A stretch of 25,950 bases of DNA. Origin: a virus. Positions 6,745 through 13,041 of the stretch are shown here, in pieces; the first letter of the stretch is position 1; each line of letters begins with the position of its first letter. The position numbers were made by a program, and so were the translations under genes. The notes beneath the pieces are model-generated. The model made no database searches. It had not been told where the DNA came from and saw only the letters and a list, made by a program, of their open reading frames with translations. The DNA lies in IMG/VR virus record IMGVR_UViG_3300007734_000522, positions 1 through 25,950 of that record; one strand, 5' to 3'.

Positions 6745-7015
6745 AATCTAAATCCTTATCTCTAAATTGTTTTAAACTTGCAAGTGATTTAATCTTTTTC
6801 TCATCTGAATAACCTGGCTTGTTAAACCCTCCTCTATTGGCTCTATCTCTAAAGCCATAGAAGTTTGTGTTCTGAGCTCCATGAAACCTACATTTATAAA
6901 TTTGAAATCCATTCTTGTTAAACTTATTTGTGGGAAATCCTTTAGCTTGACATGGCTTACCACTCAACCTTGATATATCCATACAGAATATTTTTTTACT
7001 TGGTCTTCCTGCCAT
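6542..7015 (-). CDS. HGG-type cysteine/histidine protein overlapping terS
   Basis: The 157-residue protein begins MAGRPSKKIFC and contains GKPCQAKGFPTN...KCRFHGAQN (about residues 19-49). This resembles the C-x-A-K...C-x-x-H-G-G motif of HGGxSTG-type phage proteins found beside terminase or replication genes; it is probably zinc-binding. The C-terminal 67 residues are very basic and fully overlap the start of terS in a different frame. Either this is genuine dual coding or translation of one product is limited. The start is supported by an AAGAAG site and by the previous stop 2 bases away. Function unknown. Confidence 0.68.
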   Translation of the reverse strand: MAGRPSKKIFCMDISRLSGKPCQAKGFPTNKFNKNGFQIYKCRFHGAQNTNFYGFRDRANRGGFNKPGYSDEKKIKSLASLKQFRDKDLDYVRQYYYQKAKPRVDSLGRYNSKYSTRAAIRRKNTSKYKEGRNITDQLEQVLSILESRKQQGNQGKD

Positions 7016-7016
7016 G

Positions 7017-7769
7017 CTACTTCTTTGGTTTGCCTTGCCAGTCTAGGTTATTCCTTTTGTTATATTCAACCTTTGCTTTGTATGCTGCTGATCTATTCTT
7101 TAATGTCTTTGATACCGCTGCTGTTATGGCTTGATCAACTACATGCTTTGGTAGTATCTTTTTTGCACGCAGCTCTTGCTCTTGGTGTTCAATGGCTTTT
7201 TGTACATAGTAAGGATGATATGAAATACATTCTTTTAATTCTCGCAAGGGTAGAGTAGCCAGTTTAATAATCTTATTTTCCTTATTCAAATTTTTATTAT
7301 TAACAATACTATCTATTGTATTTTTATACCTAGTTCTTATTAAACTAGTTTCTATTAAATTAGTTTTATTAATAGAGTCTAAGTTAGACTGTCTGATAGG
7401 TGAACTTAGACTGTCGCCAGTCTGATTTAACCTATCACTATTGCTTATGACAGGTGAAGTTAGACTATCACTAGATAACAACTCTGGGTTGATTTGATAT
7501 AGATTTGTTGAGGATAATCGCTTTTTATTAATCATTCTGTGCTTAAACATTAGGTTAATAATAACCTTTAATTTAGATTCAGAGTAGCCAACAATCTCCT
7601 TTAGCTTAGCATAGCGAGGATAACAAGTGCCACTTTTAGCATTCGTAAAGCGAATAAGTGCCGCAAGTACAGCCAAACAATCGCCTTTCCTACCCTCTGG
7701 CAAGCCTAAATAACTACGATGTGTGAATACAGACACAGGTATTCTAATATGTGCTTTATTTTTTGGCAT
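7017..7769 (-). CDS. Winged-helix replication initiator-like protein
   Basis: A 250-residue protein. Residues 1-95 resemble the N-terminal winged helix of phage replication proteins (lambda O/HTH_36 type): IRIPVSVF, then LAVLAALIRFTNAKSGTCYPRYAKL, then an SESKLKVIINLMFKHRMI recognition region. Residues about 100-150 are low-complexity and are encoded by iteron-like DNA repeats, as in lambda O, where the origin lies within the gene. The C-terminal third is helical and basic. It likely binds origin DNA and recruits a helicase; this is family-based inference. No Shine-Dalgarno sequence is visible, and it overlaps the upstream gene by 14 bases, so translation is probably coupled. Confidence 0.7.
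   Translation of the reverse strand: MPKNKAHIRIPVSVFTHRSYLGLPEGRKGDCLAVLAALIRFTNAKSGTCYPRYAKLKEIVGYSESKLKVIINLMFKHRMINKKRLSSTNLYQINPELLSSDSLTSPVISNSDRLNQTGDSLSSPIRQSNLDSINKTNLIETSLIRTRYKNTIDSIVNNKNLNKENKIIKLATLPLRELKECISYHPYYVQKAIEHQEQELRAKKILPKHVVDQAITAAVSKTLKNRSAAYKAKVEYNKRNNLDWQGKPKK
7320..7470. repeat. Iteron-like repeats plus AT-rich segment (candidate replication origin)
   Basis: Three copies of AA(G/C)TTAGACT(G/A)TC start at 7381, 7403 and 7457. Two are extended as AGGTGAA-(C/G)-TTAGACT-(G/A)-TC at 7398-7415 and 7452-7469 (16 of 18 identical). TGATAGGT (7394-7401) is inverted as ACCTATCA (7430-7437), and AGACTG/CAGTCT forms a hairpin at 7408-7423. Immediately to the left is an AT-rich stretch with a 15-base-period direct repeat TATTAAA(C/T)TAGTTT (7338, 7353). 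This is the layout of a lambda-type origin inside its initiator gene. Confidence 0.55.
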
Positions 7770-8151
7770 ATTTACAGTGTTTATTGTGTTCTATCTGCAG
7801 ATTAAGCAAAAGCTGATACCATTCCCCCTCAGGAATAGGGTTTAAATCAGTTTTAAATGGGTATTTTTGAGCATATACGAACTCTAGGCTATCCGAGCTA
7901 GGTATAGGTTTATAGTACAGCAAAAAACAGGGTATATTTAAGGATTTGGCTATGTGTTCTACGATAGTTGTATATTTCTTCTTATAAGTACCAACATCAA
8001 AGACAGTTTCTACTATTGCTAATGGTTGCCAACACCCTTTATGAATACAGCAAGGTACTGAATCAATATCTATATAAGCAATACCATCGCACTTGTTTCT
8101 ATGCCACTGCGAATAGTGATCTCCACCATTAAAATAATTATGTCGTGCCAT
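7756..8151 (-). CDS. Conserved phage protein with IDIDSV and AIVET motifs, nuclease-like
   Basis: A 131-residue protein. It starts with an aromatic and His-rich segment (GGDHYSQWHRNKCDGIAY), then IDIDSVPCC, a C-x3-C pair (CCIHKGC), LAIVETVFDVG, and the beta strand IPCFLLYYK. The acidic pair spaced ahead of a second acidic strand recalls small PD-(D/E)XK-type nuclease folds, but no clear E-x-K is present, so I do not assign an activity. Similar W-H-R...D-x-D-x-V-E proteins occur in phages and actinobacteria from memory. It starts within a TAATG overlap with the coiled-coil gene upstream. Confidence 0.72.
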   Translation of the reverse strand: MARHNYFNGGDHYSQWHRNKCDGIAYIDIDSVPCCIHKGCWQPLAIVETVFDVGTYKKKYTTIVEHIAKSLNIPCFLLYYKPIPSSDSLEFVYAQKYPFKTDLNPIPEGEWYQLLLNLQIEHNKHCKYAKK

Positions 8152-8312
8152 TAATTTTCAGATTCAATATGCTTATTAGATCTAGCCTTTAGTAATTCAA
8201 TGTTAAGACATTCAATCTCTAAGTTTAATCTATCTATTTCTTTTTGAAGAATTAATATTTTTTCGTTGTACATTTCTATTACATCTTCAACATGCAGTTC
8301 TTTATCAATCAT
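8151..8312 (-). CDS. Small coiled-coil protein, 53 residues
   Basis: The frame from ATG 8312 reads MIDKELHVEDVIEMYNEKI and continues as a clear Leu/Ile heptad helix (ILQKEIDRLNLEIECLNIELL). It ends with a polar tail. The stop overlaps the ATG of the next gene (TAATG). No family is recognised; a dimeric coiled coil is likely. Confidence 0.75.
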   Translation of the reverse strand: MIDKELHVEDVIEMYNEKILILQKEIDRLNLEIECLNIELLKARSNKHIESEN

Positions 8313-8313
8313 T

Positions 8314-8523
8314 TTATTCTTTCATTTTATTAAAGACTAATCTCCAAAACCAAGATCTAATAATAGATACAAAAGTAAATATTAATGCGATCTTAATTCC
8401 TACTGAAATAGTAGGGTATAGATTAAACATTGGAAATATATAAAACTGAATTAATAATGCTATTACAAATCCAGTACCTATATCTATTATAGATTCAATT
8501 AAACTCCGCACATTCCCTCGCAT
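8314..8523 (-). CDS. Two-span membrane protein (DUF7220-like)
   Basis: A 69-residue protein with two hydrophobic segments (about 15-34 and 43-57) and the flanking motifs S-L-I-E-S near the start and F-V-S-I-I-R-S-W-F-W-R-L-V-F at the end. This matches from memory the DUF7220 phage family (MR...SLIE...P-x-F...FT-x-V-S-I-x-R-S). Function unknown. It overlaps the end of the PAPS-reductase-like gene by 25 bases, so it is translationally coupled and lacks its own strong ribosome site. Confidence 0.82.
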   Translation of the reverse strand: MRGNVRSLIESIIDIGTGFVIALLIQFYIFPMFNLYPTISVGIKIALIFTFVSIIRSWFWRLVFNKMKE

Positions 8524-9323
8524 TCATTATTAAATCCAAAGTCTTGTTGCTTATCATTTTTAATCTTTTTAAATTCTATCGTATCAAGTGGAGTACAAGA
8601 ACGATGTAAATAAAGTTCATCTTTTATTTTAGTATTACCTTGTCTTATAAACTTGTCATACTCAACTGCTTGTTTAAATTCATTTGGTTTTGTATCTTTC
8701 ATTTCTTGCCAGAAAGAATCACTGTGGTAGGGACAACATATACAAGCTGATTTCTCAGGTAATAAATAATTATTATCTTTCATCCATTTTAAACAATGAT
8801 CTCTTGTCATTTTTAAATCTATTAATGGGTAATGATTAACAAGATATTTTTTATTAGATAATTTCATTCTAACAACTTCATCTAAAGATATTCCAAACCA
8901 CTGTTCAACAAATACATCTTTAGGAAAGTGCATACCTTTTTTTAATCCTATTAATTCTCTGATCTTTCTAGCTACTGGTATAATTTTATAATCATTAGTG
9001 CATTGACGCATTAACATTCCTTTCTTTCCTGTCTGTCTATTCTTTGTAAAAAATGGAGCTGTTGGCATTCTTTTATCTGACTGAATCCATTCCTTAATAT
9101 CTTCTTTAATATTTCCATTATTAACTACATGAATTGGAAATGGTAATTGTTCTTTTAAATATTCTAAATACTTATAAACAAAGTCAGGTTCAAAACCTGT
9201 GTCTGCAAAGATAGCACAATCAACTTTTGGCAACACACCTTTAGCTGACATCAAAGCCATAGTAGATGATTGAACTCCAACACCTAAAGATATTACTGTT
9301 AATACTTTCTTTCTTTCAGTCAT
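8499..9323 (-). CDS. PAPS reductase-like / adenine nucleotide alpha hydrolase protein
   Basis: The protein (274 residues from the preferred start) carries a PP-loop variant SLGVGVQSSTMALMS (about residues 11-25), AIFADTGFEP, CTNDYKI, VEQWFGIS-DE, a WMKDNN region and the Cys cluster CICCPYHSDSFW. This order is typical of the phage branch of the phosphoadenosine phosphosulfate reductase family. Proposed roles include sulfur transfer, nucleotide or tRNA thiolation and DNA modification; none is shown here. A longer frame starts at 9356, but ATG 9323 has GGAG at 5 bases and overlaps the previous stop (TAATG), so 9323 is chosen. Confidence 0.88.
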   Translation of the reverse strand: MTERKKVLTVISLGVGVQSSTMALMSAKGVLPKVDCAIFADTGFEPDFVYKYLEYLKEQLPFPIHVVNNGNIKEDIKEWIQSDKRMPTAPFFTKNRQTGKKGMLMRQCTNDYKIIPVARKIRELIGLKKGMHFPKDVFVEQWFGISLDEVVRMKLSNKKYLVNHYPLIDLKMTRDHCLKWMKDNNYLLPEKSACICCPYHSDSFWQEMKDTKPNEFKQAVEYDKFIRQGNTKIKDELYLHRSCTPLDTIEFKKIKNDKQQDFGFNNECEGMCGV

Positions 9324-9586
9324 TAGTTCTCCAATTTCTTTAGTGATACGATGCAACCTTTAGGAATAACAATGGCATCGCCTACATCTAGTTCTTCTGT
9401 GTTTGGATCTATTGAAAATGTTGCAAACATTTTAATATAGTTTGCATTATCTTCATAAAGATAACCTATGGTATTACACATAGCAGGTTTAAGATTAATT
9501 AAATCATCCTCACTATTCCATGCGTTATCGCAGCTATTAATATCCTGCCAAACTACGATTACTTTTTCATATTTTATACTTTGCAT
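9323..9586 (-). CDS. Hypothetical 87-residue protein upstream of the PAPS-like gene
   Basis: The protein is mixed alpha/beta: KYEKVIVVWQDI, an acidic centre and a C-terminal strand DAIVIPKGCIVSL. No family is recognised. The frame opens at 9598, but the start at 9586 is preferred because GAGG (9593-9596) sits 7 bases before it. It overlaps the end of the HTH gene by 20 bases and ends at a TAATG junction with the PAPS-like gene, so the three are one translation unit. Confidence 0.72.
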   Translation of the reverse strand: MQSIKYEKVIVVWQDINSCDNAWNSEDDLINLKPAMCNTIGYLYEDNANYIKMFATFSIDPNTEELDVGDAIVIPKGCIVSLKKLEN

Positions 9587-9788
9587 AATACGCCTCATAG
9601 AAATCGTTAGGTTGTACTAACTTGTTAGTCTTTTTTGTAATCACATTCATAATTTTAGGATGAGGTATTCGTTCTGATTTTAAATACCTAATCACAGACA
9701 CGATAGGATTTTTTCCTGTCAATCCTATGAGCTTAGCAATGTCTTTATTGGTAAGTTTATTTTCTAATTTGTATTCTTGTAGTGTCAT
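9567..9788 (-). CDS. Cro-like helix-turn-helix regulator
   Basis: A 73-residue protein with the pattern of a small XRE/Cro-type HTH: LTNKDIAKLIGLTGKNPIVSVIRYLKS (residues about 12-38), where the first helix, turn (GLTGKNP) and recognition helix are visible. It is the second gene of the minus-strand unit, which diverges from the recombination genes, a position typical of an early switch regulator that binds the shared intergenic region. GGAAAGG precedes its ATG inside the 28-residue leader gene. Target sites may be the TGGTTATTA repeats at 9912 and 9965; that is inference. Confidence 0.75.
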   Translation of the reverse strand: MTLQEYKLENKLTNKDIAKLIGLTGKNPIVSVIRYLKSERIPHPKIMNVITKKTNKLVQPNDFYEAYYAKYKI

Positions 9789-9871
9789 TTACCTTTCCTT
9801 CTGTTTCCAAAACAATCAAATGTTTTGTGATACTTTTTAAGTAATCGTTTTAGTTGTTGTTTAAGTTTCAT
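9785..9871 (-). CDS. 28-residue basic leader peptide
   Basis: A short frame MKLKQQLKRLLKKYHKTFD...RRKGK starts at 9871 with AAAGGA about 6 bases upstream and ends in an ATGA overlap with the HTH gene. The peptide is strongly basic and could form one amphipathic helix. The good ribosome site and coupling suggest it is translated, either as a product or to control the HTH gene. Confidence 0.55.
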   Translation of the reverse strand: MKLKQQLKRLLKKYHKTFDCFGNRRKGK

Positions 9872-9898
9872 ATTATCCTTTCGTTAAGTTGAAAAATA

Positions 9899-9927
9899 CC
9901 AATAAACTAAATGGTTATTACTGTCAA
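9899..9927 (-). promoter_or_regulatory. Candidate promoter for the leftward regulator/replication unit
   Basis: On the minus strand a perfect TTGACA (9927-9922) is followed after 17 bases by TATTGG (9904-9899), a weak -10. It lies 28 bases before the leader gene start. The spacer contains the complement of TGGTTATTA, so repressor binding there would block it. Confidence 0.4.
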
Positions 9928-9937
9928 ATAATATTTA

Positions 9938-9965
9938 TTGACTTGTGAATACTAATATATATATT
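9938..9965 (+). promoter_or_regulatory. Candidate promoter for the recombination unit
   Basis: TTGACT (9938-9943) followed by TATATT (9960-9965) with a 16-base spacer lies 27 bases before the ATG at 9992. It is back to back with the leftward promoter, and the pair is flanked by TGGTTATTA (9912) and TGGTTATTAAACAA (9965). Confidence 0.5.
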
Positions 9966-9978
9966 GGTTATTAAACAA
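9965..9978 (+). promoter_or_regulatory. TGGTTATTAAACAA leader repeat, copy 2
   Basis: The 14 bases are identical to 4398-4411. They follow the candidate -10 and precede the GAAAGG ribosome site of the nuclease gene, so a bound repressor would sit on the transcription start. Confidence 0.45.
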
Positions 9979-9991
9979 TGAAAGGTTTAAT

Positions 9992-10945
9992 ATGGTTATT
10001 GATTTAACAAAAAATAATTCTACTGCGTCTATAAAAAATATAGATGAAGATATTGCTTTGCAATATTACAAGAAACTTAATCTGGACCACAGTTCACCAT
10101 CACAAGAAGCAATGTCTGATAGTGATTGGTTGATTAGATATTGCCACTTCACTCAGGAAGATAGAAGATTAATGAACATTTCATATCGTATGACTGCTGG
10201 TGTTTCTATTGGTAGAGCATCACAAAAATATGTATCTAAGTATATGTTTGATGCTGAGAAAAAAATATTAAATGAAAAAAAAGATTTAGATACAATCATA
10301 CAAGAAGAATTAAAAGAGTATGATAAGTATCAAGCACACAACGAAGCTGATAAAGAACAGCATCAAGATACTAAAAACTATTTAGTGGATATGATTAAAA
10401 TTACTTGTTCTGCTCTTAAGGATTTAAAATTAGGAGATGAAGTTGCAAGTGAAAGATACTGTACTTATAGATTTAAAGATTTAGTTTTAGATAAGATTGG
10501 CAGAATAGATTATGAACAATTAAATGGAACTAAATTAGTTGAATTAAAAACTAAACATAGATCAAAAAGAAAATCAGATACTAAAGCTGGTTACTCTTGG
10601 GTTAAAGGTTATCTTCCCAAACAACCTGATGTTAATCATGTTAAGCAATGTGCTTTCTATTGGTATGCAACTAAAAAAACACCTCATCTTTTATATGTGA
10701 ACCAAGATAACTTTAATATCTTTACACCTGATACTTGCGAATTATTAACTCCTGAGTATATGGAATTTTTAGTTCAACAAGATTTAATTAAAGCAAAGAT
10801 CAGACAGAATTTAGTTTATATTTGTAAAGGTAATCCTTATGAGATGGCTAAGTTAATTCCACCACCAGATTTTTCTGGCTATATGTGGAAAGATATTCAA
10901 GAAGAATATGTACGCAAAGCAGCAAGTTTGTGGGATAAAATATAA
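9992..10945 (+). CDS. RecB-like PD-(D/E)XK exonuclease
   Basis: A 317-residue protein. The nuclease core is visible as DLVLDKIGRIDYEQLNGTKLVELKTK (about residues 163-188), giving the G-x-x-D strand followed by E-x-K, with a QCAFYWYAT helix (about 218-226) typical of RecB/Cas4-like motif IV (Q-x3-Y). An N-terminal helical extension precedes it. It is probably a DNA exonuclease that makes single strands for the annealing protein encoded downstream at 11338, as in phage exonuclease/SSAP pairs. It is the first gene of the rightward recombination unit, with a GAAAGG ribosome site. Confidence 0.82.
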   Translation: MVIDLTKNNSTASIKNIDEDIALQYYKKLNLDHSSPSQEAMSDSDWLIRYCHFTQEDRRLMNISYRMTAGVSIGRASQKYVSKYMFDAEKKILNEKKDLDTIIQEELKEYDKYQAHNEADKEQHQDTKNYLVDMIKITCSALKDLKLGDEVASERYCTYRFKDLVLDKIGRIDYEQLNGTKLVELKTKHRSKRKSDTKAGYSWVKGYLPKQPDVNHVKQCAFYWYATKKTPHLLYVNQDNFNIFTPDTCELLTPEYMEFLVQQDLIKAKIRQNLVYICKGNPYEMAKLIPPPDFSGYMWKDIQEEYVRKAASLWDKI

Positions 10946-11118
10946 TGGATATAAATTATTATAATAAAGAACACGAAAAGATTAGACAACAATTTAGACA
11001 TGATGCTATAATGCGTCAGTTAAAAAAACGAGAGGATAAATTATTTAGAGATATGTTTATTAAAATGTTTTTAATAATAACAATATTTGTATTGTTAGTT
11101 TATTTAATTGCTAGATGA
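10945..11118 (+). CDS. 57-residue protein with C-terminal membrane anchor
   Basis: The frame starts in a TAATG overlap with the nuclease and ends in an ATGA overlap with the next gene. The N-terminal 37 residues are charged (EHEKIRQQFRHDAIMRQLKKRE), followed by about 18 hydrophobic residues (MFLIITIFVLLVYLIA). A tail-anchored inner-membrane protein is likely. No family is recognised. Confidence 0.75.
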   Translation: MDINYYNKEHEKIRQQFRHDAIMRQLKKREDKLFRDMFIKMFLIITIFVLLVYLIAR

Positions 11119-11363
11119 AAATAATATTAACCATTATTCTTATGAATGGTATGTCGCATTCATATCAATATAAAGTAAATGGAATTGATCCTTACTTGTG
11201 TGATGCTTTGTTTAAGAAACTAACTTACACGCATACAAGTATAATCAGTAAAGAAAAAAACAAGACTGGCGTTTACTATAAATCAAATCAAGTATTTGCA
11301 CACTCTTGCATATATCAACAAACAACAGAGGGTAATAATGAAAGAAAAAATAAAGCAAGTTAA
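11115..11363 (+). CDS. 82-residue protein with hydrophobic start and two cysteines
   Basis: The hydrophobic first 13 residues (MKIILTIILMNGM) resemble a short signal peptide, followed by a polar domain with C29 and C65, which could form a disulfide in the periplasm. The start is in an ATGA overlap, and the end overlaps the annealing-protein gene by 26 bases. It is similar in plan to the 72-residue Cys protein at 16290. No function is known. Confidence 0.65.
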   Translation: MKIILTIILMNGMSHSYQYKVNGIDPYLCDALFKKLTYTHTSIISKEKNKTGVYYKSNQVFAHSCIYQQTTEGNNERKNKAS

Positions 11364-11937
11364 TGAACTATGTGCAGCCAATGGCACATACTTAAATCAA
11401 CATGGTAAAAAAACTGTATCTGCTTGGTCTAAGATAAAATATTTTAGAGAAATATTTGGTACAGAGTTTGGTATCAACTGTGTGATACAAGAACATTCAG
11501 ATCGTTATGTGATTATGAAATGTATTATCACAAAGTCAGATCCTGAACATATTATCAGCACTGGTTTCTCAAAGCAGTACAGAGATAAACCAGGATATTT
11601 AGAGATAGCTGAAACATTTGCTATCACACGAGCTTTATCGTTCTTTGGCATTTGCTTAGAAGATTTGACAAGCAAAGAAGAGTACGAGGAATTAGGTATT
11701 CCAGTACAGCCTATGAATGACAAAGGTATTGGACCAACTAAATTTGATTCCAATACAATTAATGAACTGATGAAGAAAGTTCACTACGCACCGCATACAG
11801 CGAAACTTGATTTCCTTTGGCGTGCCAACAGAGAACTACTTGATCAAATAAAAATAAAAGATCTTGCCACTTACAATTCTATTTTAAATAGATTTAATAG
11901 TAAGCGTGATGAGATCACAACTCAAAATGAGGTATAA
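11338..11937 (+). CDS. Single-strand annealing protein (Rad52/Sak/ERF-like)
   Basis: A 199-residue protein from ATG 11338, which is chosen because GAGGG lies 5 bases upstream; the same frame is open 14 codons further. The core shows strands around FGINCVIQEHSDRYVIMKCIITK, then STGFSKQYRDKPGYLEIAETFAITRALSFFGI (about residues 67-98). The A-E-T-x-A-(I/V)-x-R-A-L-x-F-x-G pattern is the hallmark of Rad52-type phage annealing proteins. It would anneal complementary single strands in recombination or concatemer formation, working with the nuclease at 9992. Confidence 0.78.
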   Translation: MKEKIKQVNELCAANGTYLNQHGKKTVSAWSKIKYFREIFGTEFGINCVIQEHSDRYVIMKCIITKSDPEHIISTGFSKQYRDKPGYLEIAETFAITRALSFFGICLEDLTSKEEYEELGIPVQPMNDKGIGPTKFDSNTINELMKKVHYAPHTAKLDFLWRANRELLDQIKIKDLATYNSILNRFNSKRDEITTQNEV

Positions 11938-11939
11938 TA

Positions 11940-12278
11940 ATGAACGATGCACCAAAGAATAAGATCTATTTGAATCTTGTTCCGAATGTAAATAAAAAAC
12001 AAGGCGACAATCAACCAGTAATGGTTGCACCTAATTCACCTAAAGCTCCAGAAGGAAAGAACTGGAAGATGAATGTGAATATTAATGGTGAGTGGTATGA
12101 CTATTGTGCCTTTGATGGTACAGACATAGAAGGTAATCCAACAGGTGGATACACTGTGATCTTAACTAAGAAAGAAGCACAAGCAAAAACAGGAGTAAGT
12201 CAGCCAGGCTTTAAAGCAGGTGGATTTCAAAAGAAATCATTTGCAAATAACAAGAGCTTTGGTAATAGAAACTACTAA
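11940..12278 (+). CDS. Hypothetical 112-residue protein, possible ssDNA-binding accessory
   Basis: The protein has a beta-rich centre (WKMNVNINGEWYDYCAFDG, then GGYTVILTKKEA) and a Gly/Phe/Asn/Lys-rich tail (GFKAGGFQKKSFANNKSFGNRNY), recalling disordered aromatic tails of single-strand DNA-binding proteins. It follows the annealing-protein gene by 2 bases, which fits such a role. There is no direct family match, so this is a guess from context. Confidence 0.7.
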   Translation: MNDAPKNKIYLNLVPNVNKKQGDNQPVMVAPNSPKAPEGKNWKMNVNINGEWYDYCAFDGTDIEGNPTGGYTVILTKKEAQAKTGVSQPGFKAGGFQKKSFANNKSFGNRNY

Positions 12279-12301
12279 TAGCTACGTAAGTAACTATTAA
12301 T

Positions 12302-12378
12302 TCTACCCATTGGGTTTTCATCGGCTGTTCTCAGCCACCCTTTCGTTGTCCCAGTGGGTAGAGTAAACAACAAAAGGT
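12302..12378 (+). ncRNA. Structured RNA with anti-Shine-Dalgarno loop (candidate cis/trans regulator)
   Basis: TCTACCCATTGGG (12302-12314) pairs with CCCAGTGGGTAGA (12350-12362) over 13 bp with one G-U. The 35-base loop holds an inner hairpin GGCTG-TTCT-CAGCC (12323-12336) and then ACCCTTTCGTTGT (12337-12349). That loop can pair with the leader just downstream: GTTGT with ACAAC (12367-12371) and CCTTT with AAAGG (12373-12377), which would bury the ribosome site of the gene at 12385 in a pseudoknot. With one bulge it also pairs 12 bases of ACAACTGAAAGGG at 4996-5008 and 13059-13071. No T-run follows on either strand, arguing against a terminator. Confidence 0.6.
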
Positions 12379-12384
12379 AACAAT

Positions 12385-12690
12385 ATGATTAACAAAGAAG
12401 ACTTCATCTCTATTGAAGAAAAGATACAAAAAAGAATTATCCAAGAAAGACACCAAGAGTATGGTGATTATGAGGAAAACTTTGCATTACTTGCAGAACT
12501 ATTTTCTATAGTTTTATTTGATAAGATTAAGAAAACATTAGAACCTGAGGATGTGGGACACATTATGATGGCATTGAAACTATATAGATGCACAAAGAAA
12601 TACAAAGCAGATAGCTATGATGATCTAGCAATCTACTGCAAGATGACTAAAAATCTAAGACATAAGGGTATTGCCAAAAAGGATAAATAG
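12385..12690 (+). CDS. DUF6378-like protein, 101 residues
   Basis: The motifs RHQEYGDYEENFALLAELF (about residues 23-41), LEPEDVGHIMMALKLYR (52-68) and DSYDDLAIYCKM match, from memory, the DUF6378 pattern (YGD-x-x-x-N-F...DV-x-x-x-M-x-x-x-K-x-x-R...D-x-x-D-x-A-x-Y). It is an all-helical fold common in phages and distantly MazG-like; nucleotide hydrolysis is possible but not shown. Its ribosome site AAAAGG lies inside the candidate pseudoknot, so its translation may be regulated by the upstream RNA. Confidence 0.8.
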   Translation: MINKEDFISIEEKIQKRIIQERHQEYGDYEENFALLAELFSIVLFDKIKKTLEPEDVGHIMMALKLYRCTKKYKADSYDDLAIYCKMTKNLRHKGIAKKDK

Positions 12691-12929
12691 TGGTAAAGAT
12701 TATTCGTAATAAGAACTGTGAGTGTTCCTTTGTTTATACAGAGGAATTTGATAGTGTAGAAATTGCATCAGATCCAGCTGCCAAAGGTGTAGTGATTGAT
12801 GTTAAGATTGGAAATATCAAAACAGTTTTTACAACGATTAAACAGAAGGATGATTTAGTTGGACAAACTAAAGATTCGTCTGCAAAAGATGAGAGATCTA
12901 CAGGAGATGCGACATCGCAAAGCTCTTGA
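12690..12929 (+). CDS. Hypothetical 79-residue protein, GTG start
   Basis: The GTG at 12690 overlaps the previous stop (TAGTG), and AAGG lies 7 bases upstream. The N-terminal 55 residues look like a small beta domain (IRNKNCECSFVYTEEF, KGVVIDVKIGNIKTVFTTI); the tail is Ser/Asp-rich and disordered (DSSAKDERSTGDATSQSS). No family is recognised. The last 23 bases overlap the next small frame. Confidence 0.65.
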   Translation: MVKIIRNKNCECSFVYTEEFDSVEIASDPAAKGVVIDVKIGNIKTVFTTIKQKDDLVGQTKDSSAKDERSTGDATSQSS

Positions 12930-13017
12930 GTTCTTTCATAAGTATCAAAAGAATCTAAATGATTCTAAAAGATTGATATTTAAAATTGAGCAGACAAAAG
13001 AAAAGATAATGGCATAA
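12907..13017 (+). CDS. 36-residue basic helical peptide
   Basis: MRHRKALEFFHKYQKNLND... is a basic, probably helical peptide ending KEKIMA. AGGAG is directly adjacent to the ATG, which is a poor spacing, so translation is plausible but uncertain. It lies at the end of the recombination unit, before the DnaA-like gene. Confidence 0.45.
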   Translation: MRHRKALEFFHKYQKNLNDSKRLIFKIEQTKEKIMA

Positions 13018-13041
13018 GTCATTATTAAAAAAAAACGAAAG

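Noticed and set aside
6952-7258. Plus-strand hydrophobic frames opposite the HGG-type and initiator genes
   Set aside because: They are antisense to well-supported genes and have no upstream ribosome site.
9323-9356. Longer start of the PAPS-reductase-like gene at 9356
   Set aside because: The ATG at 9323 has GGAG at good spacing and a TAATG junction; the 11 extra residues overlap the previous gene.
12302-12362. Rho-independent terminator reading of the 13-bp hairpin
   Set aside because: No T-run follows on either strand, and the loop is too long (35 bases) with its own ordered hairpin.
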